Below, in pieces: positions 38,429-46,975 of a DNA stretch of 64,000 nt (its first letter is position 1; every line of letters begins with the position of its first letter). The position numbers and the translations under genes were made by a program. The notes beneath the pieces were generated by a model that saw only the letters and a program-made list of their open reading frames with translations, did no database searches and was not told where the DNA came from. This stretch comes from Streptomyces cucumeris (GTDB lineage: Bacteria > Actinomycetota > Actinomycetes > Streptomycetales > Streptomycetaceae). Where the stretch lies: the NCBI RefSeq assembly GCF_024295805.1, contig NZ_JANCLX010000006.1:260849-324848 (forward strand). The letters run 5' to 3'.

Positions 38429-39235
38429 ATGCTCGATATCGCCGCCCCCTCCCCGAAACCGGCCGTGCGCCGCGCCCGTGCGGTGCTGCTGTCGCCGTGG
38501 TCGCGGCTGGGGCTGCTCGCCGCACTGCTGGTGGGCTCGGCGACATCGGTCTGGATGTGGCAGCCGCACCGGCTGCTGTCCCACGGCTGGCCGCCTCAGC
38601 TGTCCGGTCCGGCCGCCGTCGTGCTGTTCACCGTCGCGTACGGGCTGTGCACCGCGGCGCTGGTGCCGCGGCCGCTGCTGAACCTGGCGGCGGGTGCGCT
38701 CTTCGGCTGGCAGGCAGGACTGGCCGCGGCGGCCGCCGGTACGGTGATCGGCGCCGGAATCTCCTTCGGTCTGGGCCGGCTGCTGGGCCAGGACGCCCTG
38801 CGCCCGCTGCTCCGGGGCCGCTGGCTGACCTCGGCCGACCGGCTCCTGAGCCGTCATGGCTTCCGTTCGATGCTCGCGATCCGGCTCTTCCCCGGCGTAC
38901 CGTTCGCGGCCGCCAACTACTGTGCCGCGGTCTCCCGGATGGGCTGGCCGTCGTTCCTGCTGGCGACCGGTGTCGGCTGTGTGCCCAACACCGCCGCGTA
39001 CGTCGTGGCGGGCAGCCACGCGACCACGCCCACCTCGCCCGTGTTCCTCATCGCGATGGCGTGCATCGCCGTTCCCGCACTGGCCGGGGTGGTCGTGGCC
39101 TGGCGCAAACGCGGTGGACTGCGCGCCGCGGAGACTGCCGGGGGCGCCGCCGCCGAAGTCCCGGTGGCCGCCGCGGATGTCGCCGCACCGGAGAACTCCG
39201 TGCCCCAGGTCTGCTCCGTACCCGGGCGGCGCTAG
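38429..39235 (+). CDS. TVP38/TMEM64 family membrane protein
   Basis: 268 residues with about six membrane helices. VTT-domain features: VPRPLLNLAAGALFGWQAGL with a Gly-rich re-entrant loop, GTVIGAGISFGLGRLLGQDA, and RLFPGVPFAAANYCAAVSRM GWPSFLLATGVGCVPNTAAY. Related to DedA and likely involved in lipid or undecaprenyl-phosphate handling. The start ATG at 38429 has no strong ribosome site. The C-terminal 45 residues are Ala/Val-rich and cytoplasmic. Confidence 0.85.
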   Translation: MLDIAAPSPKPAVRRARAVLLSPWSRLGLLAALLVGSATSVWMWQPHRLLSHGWPPQLSGPAAVVLFTVAYGLCTAALVPRPLLNLAAGALFGWQAGLAAAAAGTVIGAGISFGLGRLLGQDALRPLLRGRWLTSADRLLSRHGFRSMLAIRLFPGVPFAAANYCAAVSRMGWPSFLLATGVGCVPNTAAYVVAGSHATTPTSPVFLIAMACIAVPALAGVVVAWRKRGGLRAAETAGGAAAEVPVAAADVAAPENSVPQVCSVPGRR

Positions 39236-39245
39236 GCCGGAACGG

Positions 39246-40799
39246 TCAGGTGGCGCCCGCCTCCGGAGCCGGGCCCGCGCCGGGTGCCGGTCGCGCGCCG
39301 GACGCCGGGGACGCCGCCGCGGCACGGGCGGACAGCGGCTCGGCGATGTCCTCGAGGGAACGGCGCTCCGCCGGTACCGCCAGGAACGCGGCGATCAGTC
39401 CGGCCACCACCATCAGCGACGCCCCGATGCAGAAGGCCAGCACCGTGTCGGCGACCACACCGCTCGCGGTCAGTTCCGCGAAGATCAGTGGGCCGGTGAT
39501 CCCTCCGGCCGCCGTACCGATCGCGTAGAAGAAGGCGATGGCCAGCGCCCGCGTCTCCATGGGGAAGATCTCGCTCACCGTCAGATAGGCGGAGCTGGCG
39601 CCGGCCGAGGCGAAGAACAGCACCACGCACCAGCACGCGGTCATCGTCGTCGCGGTGAGCCAGCCCTGCCCGAAGAACCAGGCGGTGACGTACAGCAGCA
39701 GACCGGAGAGGACATAGGTGCCCGCGATCATCGGCCGCCGTCCCACCGTGTCGAAGAGCTTGCCGAGGAGCAGCGGACCGAGGAAGTTGCCCAGTGCGAT
39801 CACCGCGAAGAAGTAGCCGGTGGTGCCGCTGGACACGGAGAAGAACTTCACCAGGATCGAGCCGAAGCCGAAGGTGATGGCGTTGTAGAGGAATGCCTGC
39901 CCGATGAAGAGGGCCAGGCCCAGCACGGCACGCCGGGGGTAGGAGCGGAAGAGGGTCTGGCCGATGTCGATGAAGCCGGTGCTCTTGCGGGTCCGGATGG
40001 TGATCGACCGGGCCGGTGCGGGGAGCGGACGGCCGGTCTCGTCCTCGACGCTCCGTTCGACGTCCGCGACCAGTTGCTCGGCCCCCTCCGACCTGCCGTG
40101 GATGAACATCCAGCGCGGGCTCTCCGGGACGTGGCGGCGCACCAGGAGGATCACCAGCCCCAGGACCACTCCGAGGGCGAAGGTCAGCCGCCATCCGATG
40201 TCCTGCGGGAAGATGCTGGTGTTCAGCATCAGGACGGACAGCAGTGAGCCGCCCATCGCGCCCAGCCAGAAGCTGCCGTTGATGATCAGGTCCACCCGGC
40301 CCCGGTAGCGGCTGGGGATCAGCTCGTCGATCGCGGAGTTGATCGCCGCGTACTCGCCGCCGATGCCCAGACCGGTGATGAAACGGCAGAGGAAGAACCA
40401 CCAGACGGAGAAGGAGACGGCGGTCAGGGCCGTCGCCACGAGATAGACCACCAGCGTGATCATGAACAGTCTTTTACGGCCGTACCGGTCGGTGAGCCAG
40501 CCGAAGAACAGCGCCCCGCAGCACGCACCGGCGACGTAGAGGGCCGCGGCCATACCGGTGACCTGCGCATCGGTGATGGGCAGCCCACTGCCGGGCTCGG
40601 AGAGGCGGCTGGCGATATTGCCGACGACGGTCACTTCCAGACCGTCGAGGATCCACACCGTGCCGAGTCCGATGACGATCATCCAGTGCCAGCGGGACCA
40701 GGGCAGCCGGTCCAGCCGGGCCGGGACCTCGGTCGTGACCGTACCGGCCTGCGCGCGGCCGTTCCCGCCGCCTGACGCTGCGTGCCCGGTCGCGGTCAT
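39246..40799 (-). CDS. MFS transporter, sugar/metabolite-proton symporter type
   Basis: 517 residues from ATG 40799 (GAGGAG 8 bp upstream; ATG 40805 too close to it). Twelve helices with sugar-porter motifs: [20 protein letters not shown] (motif A), [53 protein letters not shown]-like [20 protein letters not shown], and [15 protein letters not shown]. Closest in style to PcaK/ShiA-like symporters for organic acids or sugars. Cytoplasmic Ala/Pro-rich tail of about 40 residues. Confidence 0.85.
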   Translation of the reverse strand: MTATGHAASGGGNGRAQAGTVTTEVPARLDRLPWSRWHWMIVIGLGTVWILDGLEVTVVGNIASRLSEPGSGLPITDAQVTGMAAALYVAGACCGALFFGWLTDRYGRKRLFMITLVVYLVATALTAVSFSVWWFFLCRFITGLGIGGEYAAINSAIDELIPSRYRGRVDLIINGSFWLGAMGGSLLSVLMLNTSIFPQDIGWRLTFALGVVLGLVILLVRRHVPESPRWMFIHGRSEGAEQLVADVERSVEDETGRPLPAPARSITIRTRKSTGFIDIGQTLFRSYPRRAVLGLALFIGQAFLYNAITFGFGSILVKFFSVSSGTTGYFFAVIALGNFLGPLLLGKLFDTVGRRPMIAGTYVLSGLLLYVTAWFFGQGWLTATTMTACWCVVLFFASAGASSAYLTVSEIFPMETRALAIAFFYAIGTAAGGITGPLIFAELTASGVVADTVLAFCIGASLMVVAGLIAAFLAVPAERRSLEDIAEPLSARAAAASPASGARPAPGAGPAPEAGAT

Positions 40800-41058
40800 A
40801 GGCATGGCTCCTCGGCAGGTCCTCGGCATCGCGGACGCGGTGTGCCGAGCGGCCGGGTACCCCATGATCCATGCGATTAACGGGTGAGCGGACCGGGCCC
40901 TTGGTGGGCGGTCACCCGGGGGCGCTACGCTGCCTCACGGACCCGGAGGTTGATCGTCGACCCCCGGCTTCCTCCCGTCGGCCACCCCCGCCTGACCCGG
41001 TCATGCCCTGCCATGCCCCGGGACAGCGCATGATCAGCCTTTGGATAGCGTAGACGCG

Positions 41059-41931
41059 ATGTCGTGGTTTGAATCTTTCATTCTTGGACTTGTCCAGGGG
41101 CTGACCGAGTTCCTTCCGATTTCCTCCAGTGCGCATCTGCGGCTCACGGCCGCCTTCGCGGGCTGGAACGACCCGGGGCCCGCCTTCACCGCGATCACCC
41201 AGATCGGGACCGAGCTCGCGGTGCTCATCTACTTCCGCAAGGACATCGTCCGGATCGTCTCGGCCTGGTTCCGCTCGCTCTTCAGCAAGGAGTGGCGGTC
41301 CGACCACGACGCGCAGATGGGCTGGCTGGTGATCGTCGGCTCCATACCCATCGGCGTGCTCGGCCTCACGCTCCAGGACCAGATCGAGGGTCCGTTCCGT
41401 GATCTGCGGCTGATCGCCACCACCCTGGTGGTCATGGGTCTGGTGCTGGGCTTCGCGGACCGGCAGGCGGCACGCGATGAAACGGGCGGGAAGCACCGGG
41501 TCGCCAAGCAGCGCAAGACGCTCAAGGAGCTCGGGGTCAAGGACGGGCTGATCTTCGGTGTCTGCCAGGCGATGGCCCTGGTCCCGGGCGTCTCCCGGTC
41601 GGGAGCGACCATCAGCGGCGGTCTGCTGATGGGCTACACCCGTGAGGCCGCCGCCCGCTACTCCTTCCTCCTCGCCGTCCCGGCGGTGCTGGCGTCCGGG
41701 CTCTTCGAGCTCAAGGACGCGTCCGAGGGGCACACCTCCTGGGGCCCCACCATCTTCGCGACGGTGATCGCCTTCGTCGTCGGATACGCGGTCATCGCCT
41801 GGTTCATGAAATTCATTTCCACCAAGAGCTTCATGCCGTTCGTGATCTACCGGATCGTGCTGGGCCTGGTCCTCTTCGCCCTGATCGGCTTCGGCGTGCT
41901 GAGCGCCCACGCGGCCGAGTCGGCCGGCTGA
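41059..41931 (+). CDS. uppP: Undecaprenyl-diphosphatase
   Basis: 290 residues from ATG 41059. BacA/UppP signatures are complete: ILGLVQGLTEFLPISSSAHL with the catalytic Glu region, and GVCQAMALVPGVSRSGATIS with the essential Arg-Ser, followed by YSFLLAVPAVLASGLFEL. About eight membrane helices. It dephosphorylates undecaprenyl diphosphate for cell-wall lipid carrier recycling and can confer bacitracin resistance. A terminator lies about 75 bp downstream. Confidence 0.95.
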   Translation: MSWFESFILGLVQGLTEFLPISSSAHLRLTAAFAGWNDPGPAFTAITQIGTELAVLIYFRKDIVRIVSAWFRSLFSKEWRSDHDAQMGWLVIVGSIPIGVLGLTLQDQIEGPFRDLRLIATTLVVMGLVLGFADRQAARDETGGKHRVAKQRKTLKELGVKDGLIFGVCQAMALVPGVSRSGATISGGLLMGYTREAAARYSFLLAVPAVLASGLFELKDASEGHTSWGPTIFATVIAFVVGYAVIAWFMKFISTKSFMPFVIYRIVLGLVLFALIGFGVLSAHAAESAG

Positions 41932-42007
41932 CACGCCTGACCGGCACCGCGAGCGGGCGCTGATCCGCACCGCGGACAGCCGCGGACAGCCGTGTACGGA
42001 AGGAGAT

Positions 42008-42043
42008 GGGCCGCCGGCCGAGGAGGGAGGAGTCCGGCGGCCC
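42008..42043 (+). terminator. Terminator after uppP
   Basis: GGGCCGCCGG / CCGGCGGCCC, 10-bp perfect stem with a 16-nt loop, followed by CTTCGCT. The 41932-42253 gap otherwise holds no gene. Confidence 0.65.
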
Positions 42044-42147
42044 CTTCGCTCAGGTCTGGCGCCCCCTGAGCGGCATGGGAAGAGTCAATCGCCCCGTGGT
42101 ACGGACCGGGAAGGGTGTGCGGTAGATATATGCAAGCGCTCTGGTCA

Positions 42148-42176
42148 CACGGGGTGTGAATAGCTCACACACCGTG
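42148..42176. promoter_or_regulatory. Inverted repeat, possible operator
   Basis: CACGGGGTGTGA / TCACACACCGTG, 12-bp arms with one mismatch around a 5-bp spacer, in the otherwise gene-free gap after uppP. Just upstream is AGATATATGCAAGCG, an unusually A+T-rich patch. No adjacent start codon identifies a regulated gene. Confidence 0.4.
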
Positions 42177-42253
42177 AAACCCTGCCCTGAGCTGCGCCCT
42201 TCTGTCGACTCCCCGGCCCCCGCCCGGCTTCACCCTGCTTCACCCCGCCCGCT

Positions 42254-42889
42254 TCACCCGGCGGCGGTGCCGATCAGTTCGTCCAGGGCGTCGATCCGCC
42301 AGTCCGCGAGGGCGGCGTCCGGGGTCCCGGACCACAGATGTCCCCACGGTCCGCGCCGGATATGCGCGGCCCGCAGCCCGGCGGCCTTCGCCGGACGGAT
42401 ATCGAGCGCCGGATGGTCGCCCACGTAGACGGTGCGGTCGGGCGCGCTGCCCGCGAGCTCCCGCACCCGGTGGAAGAATCCGGCCTCGGGCTTGGCGACA
42501 CCCCATCCGCCGGATGTCCCGACGGCGTCGACCGGCAGCTCCAGCGTCCGCAGCAGCTCGCCCATCCGGACGGTCTGGTTCCCGGCGACGACGATCCGCG
42601 CCCCGGTCCCGCGCAGCCGGCCGAGCGCGGTCCGGACGTCCGGATACAGATCCGCCTCGTCCAGCCGTTCACCGTGTCCGGCCGCCTCGCGCGCCCGCCA
42701 CTCGGCGGCGAGGTCCATCCCCGGCTTCACCAGCCGGAGCGCGTCGGTGTCCGCGCGCCCCTGCGCGACCACGGCGCCCACCAGGGCGGAGAGGGTGTGC
42801 CGCGGAACACCGAACCAGTCGGCCCACGCGGCCCAGTGGCGGTCCTCGCGGATGAGGGTCGAGCCGACGTCGAACACGAAGGTCTCCAT
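42254..42889 (-). CDS. HAD-superfamily hydrolase
   Basis: 211 residues from ATG 42889. Motif I is FDVGSTL (nucleophile Asp, with Gly instead of the usual second Asp), as in the HDHD3-like 'DAGGTL' subgroup. Motif II is ARIVVAGNQT, motif III lies in GVAKPEAGFF with Lys, and motif IV is TVYVGDHPALDI. It probably acts as a phosphatase on a small metabolite. The altered motif I may affect turnover. Confidence 0.85.
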   Translation of the reverse strand: METFVFDVGSTLIREDRHWAAWADWFGVPRHTLSALVGAVVAQGRADTDALRLVKPGMDLAAEWRAREAAGHGERLDEADLYPDVRTALGRLRGTGARIVVAGNQTVRMGELLRTLELPVDAVGTSGGWGVAKPEAGFFHRVRELAGSAPDRTVYVGDHPALDIRPAKAAGLRAAHIRRGPWGHLWSGTPDAALADWRIDALDELIGTAAG

Positions 42890-42941
42890 CACCGGCAGCA
42901 CCCTACGGGCCGACCGCCCTCCCGCCCCGGGGGCGCTCCGT

Positions 42942-43565
42942 TCAGCCCCGGGGCTCGCTCCGGCCGGCCTCCCAGTCCGCGTAACGGATCCGGGCGCGGT
43001 CCAGCACCTCGCCGGTGGTCCCCCACTCGTTCTTGCCCAGCCGGGCCAGCGGCTTGAGCCGCTCGATCTCGGGGTGGCCGTCGCTCAGCACGGCATCGTC
43101 GACGGCGGCGTGCACCACCCGGCCGAAGACCACCGTGGAGTCGCCCAGCCCCAGCGTGCTGTGCAGCACGCACTCGAGCGCCACCGGCGAGGCGGCCACC
43201 CGCGGCGGCTTCACCCGCAGGCTCGTCTCCTGCTCGATCCCCACCTTCTCGAATTCGCTCACCCCGTGCGGAAAGTCCGTCGCCGTGGCATTGATCTGCT
43301 CAAAGAGCCGCTCGGGGGCGAAGTTCACCACGAACTCCCCGGTCTCCTCGACATTGCGCAGCGAGTCCTTCCGCCCCACGGAGGTGAACTGCACGATCGG
43401 CGGTGAGACACAGGAGACGGAGTAGAAGGAGTGCGGGGCCAGGTTGGCCGTCCCGTCGGCCGACATCGTCGACACCCAGGCGATCGGCCGGGGCACGACG
43501 ACCGAGGTCAGCAGCTTGTAGAAGGGGTACCGGTCCATGGCCTCGGGATCAAAGTCGATACGCAT
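42942..43565 (-). CDS. Flavin reductase-like FMN-binding protein
   Basis: 207 residues from ATG 43565. Split-barrel fold of the DIM6/NTAB family: YKLLTSVVVPRPIAWVSTMS, ADGTANLAPHSFYSVSCVSP, DSLRNVEETGEFVVNFAPER and the C-terminal HPEIERLKPLARLGKNEWGT. Members bind FMN and reduce flavins or carry out oxidoreductions. Substrate unknown. Confidence 0.85.
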   Translation of the reverse strand: MRIDFDPEAMDRYPFYKLLTSVVVPRPIAWVSTMSADGTANLAPHSFYSVSCVSPPIVQFTSVGRKDSLRNVEETGEFVVNFAPERLFEQINATATDFPHGVSEFEKVGIEQETSLRVKPPRVAASPVALECVLHSTLGLGDSTVVFGRVVHAAVDDAVLSDGHPEIERLKPLARLGKNEWGTTGEVLDRARIRYADWEAGRSEPRG

Positions 43566-43711
43566 GCCGCCCAGTATCCGCGCCCGTGCCGCGGACCCCA
43601 ACCGTGGGCCGCTCCGGCGCTCTCCCACCCCGCCGCCACGGCACACCCGCGCCCGGCCGGTGTCCGGACGGGCGCGGGCGCCCGGCGAGCAGGGACCTGG
43701 CGGCAGGGCCG

Positions 43712-44164
43712 TCAGTCCTGGCCGCGGCGGGGTTCACCGGGGTAGGTGCCGAAGGACCAGGTGTTGCCTTCCGGGTCCGCGATGGCGAACTCCCGGCTGC
43801 CGTAGGGCTGGTCCTCGATGGGGCGGACGATCCTCGCCCCGGCCGCGGTCAGCCGCTCGTGGAGCGCGTCGACATGGGCGGTGACGATGTACGCGCCGGA
43901 GCTCCCGGGCTGGAGGCAGCCCTTCTCCCCGGACGGGTCGTAGGAGCCGAGCATGATGCCGCCGCCCTCGGGCCAGTCGAGCTGGGCATGGGCGACCCGG
44001 TCGCCGTCCTGGTACACGGCCGTGCGCTCGAAGCCGACCGTGCCGGTCAGGAAGTCGATCAAGGCGGGGGCGTCGTGCGCCTGGAAGGTGGGCCAGACGT
44101 CGGGGGCGCGGAGCCGCCGCTCCCCGGGGGCCTGTGTGCTGTCCGTGGTACGCGTGGTGTTCAT
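43712..44164 (-). CDS. VOC-superfamily (glyoxalase/bleomycin-resistance-like) protein
   Basis: 150 residues from ATG 44164. Two beta-alpha-beta-beta-beta modules: PTFQAHDAPALIDFLTGTVG FERTAVY ... HAQLDWPEGGGIMLGS, and GAYIVTAHVDALHERLTAAG ARIVRPIEDQPYGSREFAIA DPEGNTW. The closing DPEGN is typical of the PhnB/glyoxalase group. The start overlaps the end of the AraC gene (ATGA), so the two are co-expressed. Confidence 0.88.
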   Translation of the reverse strand: MNTTRTTDSTQAPGERRLRAPDVWPTFQAHDAPALIDFLTGTVGFERTAVYQDGDRVAHAQLDWPEGGGIMLGSYDPSGEKGCLQPGSSGAYIVTAHVDALHERLTAAGARIVRPIEDQPYGSREFAIADPEGNTWSFGTYPGEPRRGQD

Positions 44165-45027
44165 GGCTCCCACTCTTCGCCGTCGCCGTGCGCCCCGGCT
44201 TGGATATTCCGGCACTCCTCGGCGAGCCAGCCGCTCGGGCTGAGCCCGGTGTACTGGCGGAAGTCACGGACGAGGTGGGAGTGGTCGTAGTAGCCGCATC
44301 CGGCGGCGATACGGGACAGCTCCGGCGGGCGGTTCCCGGCGGCCGCGCGGGCCACCGCCGACCTGGCGCGCTGGAAGCGCATCAGCCGGGCGGCCTGTTT
44401 GGGGGCGAGTCCGGTCTCGGCGCGGAACAGGGTGGTCAGCCGGCGCGGGCTGAGGGCCACGTGGTCCGCGAGTCCGGAGAGCGTGCCGGTGCCGCGGTGG
44501 CGCGCCAGCCAGGCCCATGCCCCGGCCACCTCCGGGCGCACCGTGGTGTGCCGGGCCGACGCGACGCGCCGCCGCAGATAGCCGGTGAGGGTGGCGAAGC
44601 GCTCGTCCCAGGTGTCCTGGGCGCACATCCGCTCGCGCACCTCGGCGGCCTCCGCGCCGAGGACGTCCGTGCCGGACACGACCAGCTGGGAGGTGAGTTC
44701 GGCGGCGGGCAGCCCGAGGAGCGCACGGGCGGCCAGCGGGTGCAGCGCGAGCTGGACCCCTGCCTCGTGGCTCTCCTGAGCCACGTACGCGGGGGCCTGG
44801 TGCAGCCCGGCGACCACGATGTCGGTCCGCGCGGCGCCGGCGCCGTACACCTGCTCGGGGCTGCTGCCGGTGATCACCGGTACCTCGAGGGAGAAGATCA
44901 GCGTCAGCGAGGGCGAGGGCAGTCCGCGGTGCAGGGCCGGGGTGACCCCGGCGGAGCGGTAACCGACCGCGGACACGACCATGCCGTCGAGTCCGGGAGT
45001 GGCCCGCACGAACTCGCGGGTGCTCAT
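44161..45027 (-). CDS. AraC-family transcriptional regulator
   Basis: 288 residues from ATG 45027. N-terminal sensing region (DIVVAGLHQAPAYVAQESHE), then two C-terminal helix-turn-helices: GTLSGLADHVALSPRRLTTL FRAETGLAPKQAARLMRFQR and LSRIAAGCGYYDHSHLVRDF RQYTGLSPS. It is coupled to the VOC gene by a 4-bp overlap and may regulate it. Overall form resembles GlxA-unrelated AraC proteins with DUF6597-like N-termini. Confidence 0.9.
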   Translation of the reverse strand: MSTREFVRATPGLDGMVVSAVGYRSAGVTPALHRGLPSPSLTLIFSLEVPVITGSSPEQVYGAGAARTDIVVAGLHQAPAYVAQESHEAGVQLALHPLAARALLGLPAAELTSQLVVSGTDVLGAEAAEVRERMCAQDTWDERFATLTGYLRRRVASARHTTVRPEVAGAWAWLARHRGTGTLSGLADHVALSPRRLTTLFRAETGLAPKQAARLMRFQRARSAVARAAAGNRPPELSRIAAGCGYYDHSHLVRDFRQYTGLSPSGWLAEECRNIQAGAHGDGEEWEP

Positions 45028-45088
45028 GGGTCCAGTATGGGCCACCGCCGCGCCGGGGATGCCGGTCCCGGCGCGGCGGCGGGACCGG

Positions 45089-45397
45089 TCACCCCCCGGG
45101 CCCCCCCCCCGCCCGCAGGGCGGCGTGTGCCGCCGCCGTCAGCACCACCGCGCCGAGCACCCACGGGATCCAGTCGCCCGGGTTGGGCAGCCAGGTGCGG
45201 CCCAGCGCGATGGGGTAGATCAGGGCCGCGTACACCGCGGGGACGGCCGGGCGGACGACACCTTTCCGGGCGGCGGCGAGGAACAGTACCGGCCCGAGCA
45301 ACCCGGCGGAGAACACCACCCCCAGCACCCACAGCGTCCGGCTCCGGCCGGTGGCGTAGAAGGTGGTGGTGGTCGCGCGGGTGGGGACATCGGTCAT
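45089..45397 (-). CDS. Small membrane protein
   Basis: 102 residues with about three helices (TLWVLGVVFSAGLLGPVLFL, VPAVYAALIYPIALGRTW, WIPWVLGAVVLTAAAHAAL). Function unknown. The last codons lie in a ten-cytosine run (45101-45110, G-run in the message), which could shift the C-terminus if its length varies or is misread. Confidence 0.65.
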   Translation of the reverse strand: MTDVPTRATTTTFYATGRSRTLWVLGVVFSAGLLGPVLFLAAARKGVVRPAVPAVYAALIYPIALGRTWLPNPGDWIPWVLGAVVLTAAAHAALRAGGGPGG

Positions 45398-45435
45398 GGG
45401 TCACCTCTCGGCCGTGGGCGTGGTCGTCGAACGGC

Positions 45436-45855
45436 TCAACCCGTGGTGTCCCGTTCCGGTTCGGGACGCAGCCGGCTGAGCGCGTGGTGGGCCCCGGCGG
45501 TGCCGATCCCCTCCAGACTGAGGAGCTGGCGCGCCGATAAACTGCACAGGAGTTCGAGGTTGTCGACGCCCGCCCGCAGCAGGGTGTTGGCGAGCCGGTG
45601 CCCGATCCTGTCGTGGCCGAGCGCGTCGAAGAGTTCACCGCCCTCGCATGAGCAGCGGGGTTTCCCACCGGGGTTGTCCGGTGTGTTCCGCAGGGTGGTG
45701 CACGCTGAGCACACATCGATCATCCGGCCGTCCTGTCGCGCTACCGCCCAGCCCATGAGGGCCATGGCCTCCCGTACCGCGCTGACGCTCTCGGCCGCGT
45801 GGGATGAATGAGTGGCGCCACAGAGGTCACATCGAATGATGATCCAATGGCTCAT
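45436..45855 (-). CDS. Zinc-knuckle plus helix-hairpin-helix-like small protein
   Basis: 139 residues from ATG 45855. The N-terminus MSHWIIIRCDLCGATHSSHA and a second VCSACTTLRNTP give a CxxC...CxxC zinc ribbon. The C-terminal NTLLRAGVDNLELLCSLSAR QLLSLEGIGTAGAHHALSRL resembles the helix-hairpin-helix of the RNA polymerase alpha CTD ('GIG' turn). It could be a DNA-binding or RNA-polymerase-associated factor, which is an inference. Confidence 0.65.
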   Translation of the reverse strand: MSHWIIIRCDLCGATHSSHAAESVSAVREAMALMGWAVARQDGRMIDVCSACTTLRNTPDNPGGKPRCSCEGGELFDALGHDRIGHRLANTLLRAGVDNLELLCSLSARQLLSLEGIGTAGAHHALSRLRPEPERDTTG

Positions 45856-46157
45856 GAGCGCATGATGGCAGACGGGTTGCGGGCGGGCTTGCTCCGTAGT
45901 CGCTTTGAAGTCTCCCCCGTCCCCAGCGGATTCCGGCCAGAACATGCGTTTCTCACAGTCGCTTGATTACAAAAGCAACTGTTACGCCGCCCGGAGTGGT
46001 GAAAACGTGAGCCGACAGTGGACAGCGATGCGCCTCGGAGGTGTCCGGGCGAGCCGTCGGAAGCGTCTCGAATCGCGCTGGTGGGACGGCGATCGCCGTG
46101 CTGTCCTCCCCGAGCCCCACCCGGGCTCGACTGACCGACGACCGGAACGGCTGGGTG

Positions 46158-46961
46158 ATGAGAAGCAACGCCACTCACAACGGTGCGGCCGATGCGAAGG
46201 GCGGCCGCACACGACGATGGCGAATACCCGTGGCCCTGGGCCTGACGGCCCTGCTGGCCGCCGGGGGCACGGCGGTCCTGAAGGCGACCGGATCCGCACC
46301 CGGCACCTCCCCCGCACCCGCCGCCGTGATCGCCTCCCACAACGGTCCGCTGACCTCGGAGGAGGCCGGCAAGGCCGCCCGGATCGCCCTCGATCACACC
46401 GCCTCCCGCCGGGGAGGAAAGGGCACCGGCCGGGAACGGAACGCCGCGGGTGCGGCCGGGGCCGAACTGCTGGACACCCACCGTCCACCACGGGCCAAGT
46501 CCGCGTCCGCGGCCCCCGACGGTGAGGCCGAGGTCCAGCTCTACGACTACGCCTCGGATAGCCTGATCACCCGCCGGGTCGATCTGCGCTCCGGGAAGGT
46601 GCTGGCCTCCGACCGGCGCCGTGGTGTGCAGCCGCCGCCCAGCCTCGCGGAGGTCCGGCAGGCGGTGCGGATCCTGCTCGCCGACCGCCGGCTCGGTCCG
46701 GGGATGCGCGCGTCGTACGCGTCCGTGACGCATGAGAAGCTCACCTCGCCCGCCCAGCTCAAGCTCCAGGGCCTTGCGTTCCTGGCCGCCCGCGCCGACG
46801 GCGTCAAGGGGGCCCGCCAGGTGTCCCGGTGCGGTACGCACCGATGTGTGCAGCTCTTCGTACGCGTCCCGGGTGAGCGGGGCCGCGGCGGCAAGTGGAT
46901 CGACACCAGCCGCATCGTCATCGATCTGTCGGCCCGGCGCGCCGCCGTCATCGGCCTCTGA
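46158..46961 (+). CDS. Secreted or membrane-anchored protein of unknown function
   Basis: 267 residues from ATG 46158. A basic N-terminus is followed by one hydrophobic segment (RIPVALGLTALLAAGGTAVL), which would act as signal anchor. The exported region has DGEAEVQLYDYASDSLITRR VDLRSGKVLASD and a Cys pair (VSRCGTHRCVQL). It directly precedes the amine-oxidase-like gene by 14 bp, and the two probably form an operon. Similar pairs are conserved in streptomycetes; this protein may be an accessory to its neighbour. The 46000-46157 stretch upstream holds no gene. Confidence 0.7.
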   Translation: MRSNATHNGAADAKGGRTRRWRIPVALGLTALLAAGGTAVLKATGSAPGTSPAPAAVIASHNGPLTSEEAGKAARIALDHTASRRGGKGTGRERNAAGAAGAELLDTHRPPRAKSASAAPDGEAEVQLYDYASDSLITRRVDLRSGKVLASDRRRGVQPPPSLAEVRQAVRILLADRRLGPGMRASYASVTHEKLTSPAQLKLQGLAFLAARADGVKGARQVSRCGTHRCVQLFVRVPGERGRGGKWIDTSRIVIDLSARRAAVIGL

Positions 46962-46975
46962 GGGGAGCCCCGTTC

